Shown one piece after another: positions 8,045 through 14,471 of a stretch of DNA of 19,850 bases. This DNA is from Bacteroidales bacterium (GTDB lineage Bacteria > Bacteroidota > Bacteroidia > Bacteroidales > UBA12077). Under the pieces are notes generated by a model. That model ran no database searches. It was not told where the DNA came from and saw only the letters and a list, made by a program, of their open reading frames with translations. Every line of letters starts with the position of its first letter. Position 1 is the stretch's first letter. Location of the stretch: NCBI GenBank assembly GCA_003446015.1, contig DMBU01000146.1:1-19850 (forward strand). Direction: 5' to 3'. A program made the translations under genes and the position numbers.

Positions 8045-8109
8045 CCACTTCCTTAACCCACAAAAATTTATTTTACCTAAAATAAGAATAAAAACCGCCC
8101 TGCAAGGAT
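8045..8109 (+). repeat. direct repeat, copy 2, downstream of peroxiredoxin unit
   Basis: This stretch begins CCACTTCCTTAACCCACAAA and matches 6635-6698. The first 30 bases differ at only two positions, with more divergence later. A much degraded match also appears near 117. Confidence 0.7.
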
Positions 8110-8280
8110 TAAACACAGAAATAAATACCATAACGTCTTTTTATTGAAAACCAAACACTTGCTTATTTCAACTATTATTTCTAATTTCACCTTGCACTTA
8201 CCATCCCCTTATTCAAAAACGGGATTTAGAACGTTGATATTGGAATTCGAAACGGGATATTAATTTTATTAATAGTTAAA

Positions 8281-8304
8281 AGTGTATTGTATAAACAATA
8301 CACT
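8281..8304. promoter_or_regulatory. perfect inverted repeat, candidate operator
   Basis: AGTGTATTGT and ACAATACACT are perfect 10-bp arms separated by ATAA. The repeat ends 26 bases before the start codon of the membrane protein gene, a position typical of a repressor operator or a 5' mRNA hairpin. There is no following T run, so it is not an intrinsic terminator. Confidence 0.5.
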
Positions 8305-8330
8305 AAGTTATTAACCCAAAATGATGTATT

Positions 8331-9044
8331 ATGAAAGACAATATAGAAATTCTGAACTCCTACAACCGGATTCGAAAATTAATAGGAATTCTTGGATTGT
8401 TGCTCCCTGTTTTAATTGTAATTTCTTACTGGGGCTTTTTGCCTTCCATTAGTCTTTTTTATTATACCCGATCGGCTGTATTTTTTATTGCTATTCTGGC
8501 TGCATTTGGCTTACTGCTTATATCGTATAAGGGCTACGAAATAAAAGAAAATGAAAAAGGATTAAGCGATAACCTAGTAAGTCATTTGGGAGGTTTTGCC
8601 ATACTCATTGTGGTGCTGGTTCCCACTGCCTGTTTAGATACCGTTTTTAATGTTTGTAATGTATGCAACTCAGGTGAATATTGTTTATTTGGCCATCAGA
8701 TTAAATGGGTTAACTACATCCATTTGATTAGCGCCGGCTTGTTCTTCTTTTTTATGGGATACATGTCACTTATCAATTTTACACGAGGCATCGATAAAAA
8801 ATACCATGTAATGTATAAAATATGTGGCATAAGCATTTGGGTTTCCCTGGCGCTATTAATTATTGAATTCGCTATTCGAATAAGTAAAATTGGAAGAGGT
8901 TATATTACCCTTTACGATGTATTTATTCTCGAAACGGTAATGGTTACCGCTTTTGCTACATCGTGGTTGCTTAAAGGCCGAACCATTGAATATGTTATTG
9001 AATTTACAAATCGTTTATTCAGGTTTTTAGGAATGAAAAAGTAA
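8331..9044 (+). CDS. six-helix membrane protein, unknown function
   Basis: This 237-residue integral membrane protein has about six helices: near 17-36, 42-62, 84-102, 130-150, 160-182 and 192-213. The loop between helices 3 and 4 contains a Cys-rich segment (CLDTVFNVCNVCNSGEYC). Such a loop could bind metal or form disulphides if it faces the periplasm. SLFYYTRSAVFF and LISYKGYE resemble sequences in many unnamed bacterial membrane proteins, but I cannot give a function. It stands alone, with a perfect inverted repeat 26 bases upstream and a REP-like hairpin immediately downstream. Confidence 0.75.
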   Translation: MKDNIEILNSYNRIRKLIGILGLLLPVLIVISYWGFLPSISLFYYTRSAVFFIAILAAFGLLLISYKGYEIKENEKGLSDNLVSHLGGFAILIVVLVPTACLDTVFNVCNVCNSGEYCLFGHQIKWVNYIHLISAGLFFFFMGYMSLINFTRGIDKKYHVMYKICGISIWVSLALLIIEFAIRISKIGRGYITLYDVFILETVMVTAFATSWLLKGRTIEYVIEFTNRLFRFLGMKK

Positions 9045-9058
9045 AAGCCTTTAAGGAA

Positions 9059-9085
9059 TGGACAAGATGTCCGCAGCAGCAGGGG
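9059..9085 (+). repeat. REP-like element, copy A (ATGGACAAGAT type)
   Basis: ATGGACAAGATGTCCGCAGC... contains the short stem GGACA/TGTCC and matches 12318-12344 at 24 of 27 positions in the same orientation. The two copies bracket the DUF6119, coiled-coil nuclease and 50-residue genes. Confidence 0.7.
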
Positions 9086-9106
9086 TATTATTTTATATTA
9101 GTATTT

Positions 9107-9114
9107 TAAATTTG
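9107..9114 (+). promoter_or_regulatory. Bacteroidota-type promoter -7 box for the DUF6119 operon
   Basis: TAAATTTG fits the TAnnTTTG consensus and is followed by GTGCTATAATC, much as in the boxes at 17124 and 17906. It lies about 38 bases before the start codon and just after a REP-like element. I could not fix a -33 TTTG box. Confidence 0.45.
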
Positions 9115-9151
9115 TGTGCTATAATCAATTTGAAATTTAATTAAATAAGAT

Positions 9152-10750
9152 ATGGAAAATGAAGACTTAAAAAACTTTAAGTTAGCTATATATCTTTTAA
9201 AGGATACAATAATTGATTTTAAGGATGCTATTAAAGAAAATGCAGTATTCAAAGAATATGACTTCAATGACAAAATGAAAGTCAATGGAAAAGTATTGAT
9301 TGGTTTGACAAAAAAGAGCGAGCCTAATTGGAAGATTCTTATTCAGGAAGGAATAAATGAAAGACTGCCACATCTTAATAACACTTCAAATCGAGCTATA
9401 GTATTTTTCATTATTGACAATAGTCTTTTTGCTATTCCATTTGGTTATGGTAAACATCTACTAAAAGATGATTGCATTGATAGAGAATTTGGACTTAAAA
9501 CAGCATTAAACATAATTAATGCAGATAAATTACTAAGTATAGACAAAGCAAATATTGGTGACTTATCTGTACTTACTAAAACCCAAGCTTCTAAAAAAGG
9601 GACTCCTGATTATTTTAATATTGATATTATTAAAGACTTATTAAGAAGTATTACCGGTGAACCTACAATTGTGCTCCCTAATGAATATGGGAACGTCATT
9701 ACTGGTAATGAAGGAATATATATTTCACCAAAAACTGACATTACTAAAATCCCGGATATTCTAAAAAAATTAAAGCAAGAATACAAAAAAACAACATATA
9801 AGTTAAGATTTGATTGGATTGACAACATAAAAACAGAGCGCGATCCGACAATTATTGAAAGTTTAAAAAACAATTTGATTAATGAATTGAAAAACAATAA
9901 CTCAGAAGCTGTTCATTTAGCACCCCCATTCATCGTTAATTGGGAAAATTTTATTGGAATCTCATTTACACCTAATGGTGAATTTTTCAATGAATTTGAT
10001 ATACAAAACTATTATTCTTTGAAAAAAGACAATCTATACAATTTGGATTGGGATAAGCTAATGAGACAAAAATTATATTTGAAAGAAAGTGACAATGAAG
10101 ATGCTATTAGCTTTAATTTATGGCGCTTTTTAAACTTTGAAACAGAATACAACGGTAATAATTATGTATTTACGTTATCCAACTGGTATCGTGTAAATAG
10201 CAACTATTATAAATCTATTTATGAATATTGTAGCAAAATTGAAGAATCAAGCATTCATTTTCTTGACTGCAATAAAGATGAAGATGAGGGAAAATATAAT
10301 GAAAGATTTGCAAATTCAAATCCAGAATTTATTTGTTTGGATAAAAAATTAATTCGCTCAGATATATCTCGCTCAGAAATTGAAGCTTGTGATATTTTCA
10401 CAAAATCAAGAGAATTTATTCATGTTAAATTTAGAGAAAGTTCTTCGACATTAAGTCATTTGTTTGCTCAAGGTAGAATTTCAAGTAATTCATTACGAAG
10501 GGATAGGACGTTCAGAATAAACTTGAGATCTAAAATAAAATCTCTCGGACTTAGTAGTGATTTAATTACTTTAGATAATAATAAATTTAACCCTAGCGAC
10601 TATACTATAACTTATGCCATAATTGAAAAGAAAAAAAGGAGATTTGTTGATTCATTGCCTTTTTTTAGCTTAATCAATTTTAGATTAACTGCTGAAGATT
10701 TAATTCTTCTGGGTTATAATGTAAAGGTTAAAAAGATTGAAATTAAATAA
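9152..10750 (+). CDS. DUF6119 / TIGR04141 family sporadically distributed protein
   Basis: This 532-residue soluble protein matches my memory of the TIGR04141 (DUF6119) family in length and in its signature: FAIPFGYGKHLL around 93-104, followed by REFGLKTALN at 111-120. The N-terminal LAIYLLKD is also typical. The family is known for patchy distribution and often lies in variable, defence-rich regions; no biochemical function is established that I know of. No catalytic motif, signal peptide or helix for membrane insertion is visible. It is followed after 50 bases by the coiled-coil PD-(D/E)XK gene, so the two probably form an operon. The start at 9152 is well placed behind the promoter-like box. 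Confidence 0.75.
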   Translation: MENEDLKNFKLAIYLLKDTIIDFKDAIKENAVFKEYDFNDKMKVNGKVLIGLTKKSEPNWKILIQEGINERLPHLNNTSNRAIVFFIIDNSLFAIPFGYGKHLLKDDCIDREFGLKTALNIINADKLLSIDKANIGDLSVLTKTQASKKGTPDYFNIDIIKDLLRSITGEPTIVLPNEYGNVITGNEGIYISPKTDITKIPDILKKLKQEYKKTTYKLRFDWIDNIKTERDPTIIESLKNNLINELKNNNSEAVHLAPPFIVNWENFIGISFTPNGEFFNEFDIQNYYSLKKDNLYNLDWDKLMRQKLYLKESDNEDAISFNLWRFLNFETEYNGNNYVFTLSNWYRVNSNYYKSIYEYCSKIEESSIHFLDCNKDEDEGKYNERFANSNPEFICLDKKLIRSDISRSEIEACDIFTKSREFIHVKFRESSSTLSHLFAQGRISSNSLRRDRTFRINLRSKIKSLGLSSDLITLDNNKFNPSDYTITYAIIEKKKRRFVDSLPFFSLINFRLTAEDLILLGYNVKVKKIEIK

Positions 10751-10800
10751 TGATAAATATTATTATAATTAATGGGTGTTAAAGTTAAAAAGGGGAAACA

Positions 10801-12003
10801 ATGGAAAAATTAAATATCTTTTTTTCAAGGATCAAAGACTTAAGTTTTTGGCAAAGAATTTTTTCTTGGGCCTCAATTAGATCACTTAGCTACGATGCTT
10901 ATGAAGAATATAAAAGTTTGGATTCTAAATTGAAAATACAAGAAGCTAGAATCATAGATGTAAATAATTCTATAACTAAACTAAAGACTGAAAAAGAAGG
11001 GTTAGAAAGAAAATCTATTGATGTAGAAAATCAGATGATTCGCAAAGACAACCTGATTGACAACTTAAATCTAAAGTTAGAAGAACTTAATAAACTTATC
11101 GCTGATTTGAGTAATAAGGTTTCTCGATTTGAAACAGTTGAAGAAGAGCGAACTAAAGATTATGAAAAAAAAATTGCTCAATTAGATCAAGTAAAAAAAG
11201 ATCTTGACACTGAAAGAACTCGGCTTAATGACGAAAGGTTCCAAGAACAGAAGGATCAATTTGATAAAATGAAAAAACAATGGTCCGAGCATGAATCAGA
11301 TGTTGAACAAACAATTAAAATGATATGTCAAAATCATCTAATCAATTATATTGATAAAGTTCCTTTCAAAGGGAATCCTGATAATTGTATTGAGATATGT
11401 GAGGAATATATCATTTTTGATGCTAAGAGTCCTGCGAACAATGATTTATCAAACTTTCCTAAATACATAAAAATTCAAACAGATAGTGTTAAGAAATATG
11501 CTAATCAAGAAGCAGTAAAGAAGGATATCTTTCTTGTTATTCCTTCAAATACTATTGATAAGATTTCACAACTTATGTATAATATGGGTGATTACAATGT
11601 ATATATAATTACCAAAGATTCGCTTGAACCTATTATTTTATCTTTAAAAAAAATTGAGGAATATGAATTTACAGATCAACTTAGCCCTGAAGAACGAGAT
11701 AACATCTGTAGAATTATTGGTAAGTTCGCTCATACGACTAAAAGAAAAATTCAAATTGATCAGTTTTTTAATACCCAGTTTATTGAGCTCTTGGTGAAAT
11801 GTAAAAACGATCTGCCTGAGGATATACTTTCAACAGTAATAGAATTTGAAAAAGCTGAAAAACTAAATCCCCCCACTGAAAAAAGAGCAAAAGAAATATT
11901 AACCAAAGAACTCAAAGAGAAAAGTGATTCAATTAATGCAGAAGCACATATAAGAGAAATAGAAATTCCTTCTAACTTTAACGAAGTAAAAAAGCTTGAA
12001 TAA
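10801..12003 (+). CDS. coiled-coil protein with RmuC-like PD-(D/E)XK nuclease domain
   Basis: This 400-residue protein has a long N-terminal coiled coil (about 35-165, heptad-rich in Glu, Lys and Leu). A domain follows that contains PD at 193-194, then DAK at 207-209 after IIF, then a Gln/Tyr-bearing helix (IQTDSVKKYANQEAV) and IFLVIPSN. This arrangement is that of RmuC-type PD-(D/E)XK nucleases, in which a coiled coil precedes a restriction-endonuclease fold. RmuC itself limits DNA inversions in E. coli, but homology here may be only at superfamily level. It sits 50 bases after the DUF6119 gene. A role as nuclease partner in a two-gene defence unit is plausible but inferred. Detection of the fold is by motif only. 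Confidence 0.7.
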   Translation: MEKLNIFFSRIKDLSFWQRIFSWASIRSLSYDAYEEYKSLDSKLKIQEARIIDVNNSITKLKTEKEGLERKSIDVENQMIRKDNLIDNLNLKLEELNKLIADLSNKVSRFETVEEERTKDYEKKIAQLDQVKKDLDTERTRLNDERFQEQKDQFDKMKKQWSEHESDVEQTIKMICQNHLINYIDKVPFKGNPDNCIEICEEYIIFDAKSPANNDLSNFPKYIKIQTDSVKKYANQEAVKKDIFLVIPSNTIDKISQLMYNMGDYNVYIITKDSLEPIILSLKKIEEYEFTDQLSPEERDNICRIIGKFAHTTKRKIQIDQFFNTQFIELLVKCKNDLPEDILSTVIEFEKAEKLNPPTEKRAKEILTKELKEKSDSINAEAHIREIEIPSNFNEVKKLE

Positions 12004-12058
12004 TCAAGAAACGAAATTTTTGTTTTAAAAAACCAAGATTAATTTTAAATTTAACACA

Positions 12059-12211
12059 ATGGCAAAAAACGAAAAGACATCAAAATCGGTAGCCAGTAAG
12101 GCTTCTAAACTTTTAAAAGATCCGAAATCTTCAAAAGCAGTAAAATCTGTTGCAGCTTCGGCTTTAACACAAGCGCCTGACAAGAAAAAAACGATTAAAA
12201 AGAAAAAATAA
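12059..12211 (+). CDS. small basic Lys/Ser/Ala-rich protein, 50 residues
   Basis: ATG at 12059 opens a 50-residue frame rich in Lys, Ser and Ala. It contains SKSVASKASKLLKDPKSSK and KSVAASALTQAP, and ends in a run of Lys. I recall similar short proteins with an ASK...SSK...KSVAASAL pattern in many bacteria, always uncharacterised. The composition suggests nucleic-acid binding or a disordered chaperone-like role, which is a guess. It begins 55 bases after the coiled-coil nuclease gene and could belong to the same transcript or be an independent unit. CGAAA/TTTCG (12222-12236) forms a weak hairpin just downstream. Confidence 0.7.
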   Translation: MAKNEKTSKSVASKASKLLKDPKSSKAVKSVAASALTQAPDKKKTIKKKK

Positions 12212-12250
12212 ATAAAAAAAACGAAAGCATATTTCGCATGTACTTTTTAC

Positions 12251-12302
12251 CAGCTCACGCGCGTTTACCCCTACTCGCGCAGATATGTTATCCGTGTTGA
12301 GT
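12251..12302. repeat. degenerate REP-like element
   Basis: It starts CAGCTCACGCGCG and contains CGCGC further on, then TTATCCGTGTTGAG. It resembles GCTAGCGCGGG...CCGTGCTAG hairpins of Bacteroidota genomes with added sequence between the arms. A second element (12318-12344) follows directly. Confidence 0.45.
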
Positions 12303-12317
12303 AACAATAATAAAAGC

Positions 12318-12344
12318 ATGGACAAGATATCCGCACCAGTAGGG
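12318..12344 (+). repeat. REP-like element, copy B (ATGGACAAGAT type)
   Basis: It matches 9059-9085 at 24 of 27 positions in direct orientation, with weaker pairing of the GGAC/ATCC stem. It abuts the left inverted repeat of the putAbiC-like gene. Confidence 0.7.
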
Positions 12345-12366
12345 TTATACACAAATGCATAATTAT
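12344..12366. repeat. bipartite inverted repeat, left arm
   Basis: GTTATAC, a 4-base spacer (ACAA) and ATGCATAATTAT form this arm. The reverse complement of 13065-13087 reads GTTATAC, GCTG, ATGCATAATTAT. The 7-base and 12-base blocks are therefore identical and only the 4-base spacer differs. The arm ends inside the start codon of the enclosed gene. Confidence 0.85.
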
Positions 12367-13057
12367 GGAAGAACAAGATGATAATAAATCAAATGGTAAG
12401 AAAGTAAATATTTACTATTTGTTAATTGGGACAATTTTTATTTTATTTTTTGCTGTTTATATTTTTACAAGACCAGCTATATTTGATTCTTTCGTGCTTG
12501 TTGAATCTGGAACACTAGGTGATGCTATCGGCGGTATTACATCTCCAATAATTGGACTTTTAGGAGCGATATTAGTTTATAAATCTTTTGAAGCACAAAT
12601 TGAAGCGAATAAGTTGCAAAGAAAGATTATGAAGAATGAAATTGAAAGAAGCAATGCTCTTAAAGACTTTAATACACTAATGGATGTTTTTAAGCAAATA
12701 AAAGAAGACTATAATGACCTAAAATATGGAGAATCATATGGGAAGTCTGCAATTATAGCTTTTAGAGCTCATTTTGAAGTTGATCCTAATAGATTTAGGA
12801 AAAAGTCATTCTACAATGATTTTACTTACCATATTCAAGTTTTTAATTTGCTTATTGATAGAGTAGAAAATTCAATGATCGAGTCAGCTGATAAGAACAT
12901 GTTAAATAATTTAATTGTGTTCTTTTATAAGTCCAAGTTGCGCATTCATGTTAGGAAATTTATTAAAATATGTATTTCTGAAAAAACATTACCTGGCTTT
13001 ACTATGAGACTTAAGAAGCTTGATGAAAAAATTGAAAATATTTTTATTGAAGACTAA
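12365..13057 (+). CDS. putAbiC-like two-helix membrane protein (putative phage abortive infection)
   Basis: This 230-residue protein has two N-terminal transmembrane helices (about 17-35 and 51-72). The loop between them ends in SGTLGDAIGGITSPIIGLLG. After helix 2 comes a long charged cytoplasmic domain beginning FEAQIEANKLQRK. The GD-x-IGG-x-x-x-PII pattern followed by Glu/Gln-rich helix is what I recall for the putative AbiC family (putAbiC, PF16872) of membrane proteins linked to phage exclusion. Assignment rests on this motif and layout alone. The gene is bracketed exactly by a bipartite inverted repeat. The left arm ends in its start codon and the right arm begins 8 bases after its stop, so it looks like a single-gene cassette. 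Confidence 0.6.
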   Translation: MEEQDDNKSNGKKVNIYYLLIGTIFILFFAVYIFTRPAIFDSFVLVESGTLGDAIGGITSPIIGLLGAILVYKSFEAQIEANKLQRKIMKNEIERSNALKDFNTLMDVFKQIKEDYNDLKYGESYGKSAIIAFRAHFEVDPNRFRKKSFYNDFTYHIQVFNLLIDRVENSMIESADKNMLNNLIVFFYKSKLRIHVRKFIKICISEKTLPGFTMRLKKLDEKIENIFIED

Positions 13058-13064
13058 CTATAAA

Positions 13065-13087
13065 ATAATTATGCATCAGCGTATAAC
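13065..13087. repeat. bipartite inverted repeat, right arm
   Basis: ATAATTATGCAT, CAGC and GTATAAC form the inverted counterpart of 12344-12366. It lies 8 bases after the stop of the enclosed gene and is followed by a REP hairpin. Confidence 0.85.
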
Positions 13088-13104
13088 ATACGCCCATCCA
13101 CAGC

Positions 13105-13129
13105 TAGCGAGGACTTTTAGTCCGTGCTA
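13105..13129. repeat. well-formed REP-like hairpin
   Basis: TAGC, GA, GGACT, TTT, AGTCC, GT, GCTA: two perfect stems (5 and 4 bp) separated by a symmetrical two-base internal loop. This is the best-preserved hairpin of its class in the window and gives the consensus with which the degenerate ones can be compared. Confidence 0.8.
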
Positions 13130-13160
13130 CATCAAACAAAGTAAATTAAAAAGTAATAGT

Positions 13161-13340
13161 ATGTCAAATCAAAATTTCAGAGCACATTTTAGTATCCAGG
13201 GTAAACCTGAAAGTATCGATTTTAGTATTTCTAATGGTCCGGTTAGCGAAGAAACAAAAACAAAATCGGCATTCGAATTAATTAAAAAAAATCATCCCGA
13301 CTTTACCGGTATAACTATTATCATATCTAAAGTAGATTAA
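13161..13340 (+). CDS. small soluble protein, 59 residues, unknown
   Basis: I choose ATG 13161, giving 59 residues. The open frame extends upstream to 13020, but that part runs through the previous gene and the REP hairpin. The protein begins NFRAHFSIQG and contains FELIKKNHPDFTGITIIISKVD at its end, with alternating strands and one helix. No membrane segment or known motif is visible. It is flanked on both sides by REP-like elements (13105-13129 and 13376-13407), so it looks like an independent unit. The function is unknown. Confidence 0.6.
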   Translation: MSNQNFRAHFSIQGKPESIDFSISNGPVSEETKTKSAFELIKKNHPDFTGITIIISKVD

Positions 13341-13375
13341 GGGTACGTTTTGAACAAACGAACTTTTAAAAACCC

Positions 13376-13407
13376 CCAGCTAGCGAAGGTTTGCAATCGA
13401 GCAACTA
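13376..13407. repeat. degenerate REP-like element
   Basis: CCAGCTAGCGAAGGTTTGCAATCGAGC resembles the GCTAGCGCGGGTTTGCAACCCGTGC type. AGGTT/AATC still pair partly around TGC. A weaker inverted repeat (ACGTTT/AAACG) lies just upstream near 13344-13362. Confidence 0.5.
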
Positions 13408-13446
13408 ATAAAATTGAAATATAAATTGTAAAAAAAGAATTGTACC

Positions 13447-13719
13447 ATGAATAAATCCGAATTAATTGATGCTATGGCATCTAATGCAAAATTAACTAAA
13501 GCAGATACAAAAAAAGCTCTTGATGCCATGTTTGAAGCAATTAAAGAAGCATTAAAAAATGGCGACTCGGTTACTATTCAAAAGGTTGGTTCCTTTAAAG
13601 TGGCTAAACGGTCAGAGAGAACAGGTAGAAATCCTCAGACTGGTAAATCTATTACCATAGCACCAAAAAATGTTGTAAAATTTAAATGTGGTAGTTGTCC
13701 ACCTCCGGGATTTCATTAA
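13447..13719 (+). CDS. HU-family nucleoid protein with abnormal C-terminus
   Basis: This 90-residue protein is a clear HU: MNKSELIDAMA..., the dimer helices, IQKVGSFKVAKRSERTGRNP, and the DNA-intercalating tip GRNPQTGKSITI. HU proteins bind and bend DNA as dimers and compact the chromosome. After VKFK, where HU normally continues with a Gly-Lys-x-Leu helix, this one ends in CGSCPPPGFH. The last helix is therefore missing and a short Cys/Pro tail has taken its place. The tail coincides with the border to the next gene, 2 bases downstream, so it may come from a recombination join. Because the tip is intact it should still bind DNA. It could serve a local element and not the whole nucleoid. Confidence 0.92.
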   Translation: MNKSELIDAMASNAKLTKADTKKALDAMFEAIKEALKNGDSVTIQKVGSFKVAKRSERTGRNPQTGKSITIAPKNVVKFKCGSCPPPGFH

Positions 13720-13721
13720 TT

Positions 13722-14135
13722 ATGAAACTAAAAGAAATAAGAGAGCTTTCAAAAGCTTATTCAGAAAGAGTTAGTGACATTAATAACAAACTGGCACTAA
13801 CAGGGATTGCTATAATATGGTTGTTTAGAGAAACTTCAAACAACCAAATATCATTTACTCAAAACTTAAAAATTTCCTTAATCCTATTTATTTTGAGTTT
13901 GTTCACCGACTTATTACAGTACTTTTTTTTAACAACGGGATGGAGAAAATTTTACTCTGAAAAATATGAGGAACTAAAAGATAATAAAAAAGACGTCTCA
14001 GAAATTGAAAATATAGAAGTTGAGCAACCTTGGAATAGCAATTTTAGAGGTTGGGTATTATTTTATTTAAAGATAGCCTTTATGGTTGCTGGGTATTTTG
14101 CCTTTTTTATTGCTATTAAAAATATTATTAAATAA
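13722..14135 (+). CDS. three-helix membrane protein, unknown function
   Basis: ATG 13722, 2 bases after the HU stop, gives 137 residues. An earlier in-frame start at 13695 would lie within the HU gene. The protein begins with a charged segment (IRELSKAYSERVSDINNK). Helices follow near 26-40 (LALTGIAIIWLF), 52-75 (ISLILFILSLFTDLLQYFF) and 113-135. Similar small proteins with a KxYS...VSDINxxLA start occur in Bacteroidota but have no known role. The close spacing suggests co-transcription with HU, although the join looks recent. Confidence 0.7.
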   Translation: MKLKEIRELSKAYSERVSDINNKLALTGIAIIWLFRETSNNQISFTQNLKISLILFILSLFTDLLQYFFLTTGWRKFYSEKYEELKDNKKDVSEIENIEVEQPWNSNFRGWVLFYLKIAFMVAGYFAFFIAIKNIIK

Positions 14136-14329
14136 GCCGCTTAAAAATTCAGAATAAAGCATTCAACTCTTTTTGACAAGTATTTTTATTAAGATGCTTT
14201 TTAAGCTTTCTGACAATGAAAGTGTAATTTATTCGAGCTTTTTGATACTGAACTAAATCTCTTGAGACGAAGGCGAAAAATTTATCGAGATTGGTTTGGT
14301 AAGTTTGATAGAAAATTGTGTTAGTTTTC

Positions 14330-14353
14330 CCCAACGCACTTGCTCCCGTTGGG
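14330..14353. repeat. GC-rich intergenic hairpin (CCCAACG/CGTTGGG)
   Basis: CCCAACG (14330-14336) and CGTTGGG (14347-14353) form a perfect 7-bp stem around CACTTGCTCC, followed by CGCATTTG. It stands out from the AT-rich surroundings. I associate CGCCCAACGGG-type hairpins with dispersed intergenic elements in Bacteroidota. There is no T run, so it is not a standard terminator on the plus strand. Confidence 0.6.
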
Positions 14354-14402
14354 CGCATTTGAATTTAATAAAGATTATTTTTTGTTTTAAATATTCAAAA
14401 TA

Positions 14403-14425
14403 ATATATAACAACTTGTTATATAT
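14403..14425. promoter_or_regulatory. perfect 23-base palindrome upstream of HD gene
   Basis: ATATATAACAA and TTGTTATATAT are perfect 11-bp arms around a single C. It ends 46 bases before the HD protein start. It could be an operator for a dimeric regulator, or a cassette border related to the TTATAAC/GTTATA motifs found at other gene borders here. Confidence 0.5.
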
Positions 14426-14471
14426 GAAATTTATTTATTAGCTTAGTAATAAATAACTTAAATAAATTACA

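Larger units (their letters stand above)
7847..8330. other. non-coding gap with terminator, repeat and palindrome
   Basis: No credible gene is present. It contains the terminator at 7876-7932, a perfect 7-bp inverted repeat at 7961-7977 (TTTGTTT, GGG, AAACAAA), the second direct-repeat copy at 8045-8109, and a perfect inverted repeat at 8281-8304 just before the next gene. Confidence 0.6.
14136..14471. other. non-coding gap with hairpin and palindrome
   Basis: No credible gene is present. A frame on the minus strand (14149-14358) crosses the hairpin and has no recognisable product. The stretch holds a GC-rich hairpin at 14330-14353 and a perfect palindrome at 14403-14425. Confidence 0.55.

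Noticed and set aside
12164..12376. A 70-residue minus-strand frame
   Set aside because: It runs through REP elements and the inverted-repeat arm and has low-complexity composition.
14149..14358. A 69-residue minus-strand frame in the gap before the HD gene
   Set aside because: It starts inside a GC-rich hairpin, lacks a ribosome site and has no recognisable sequence features.
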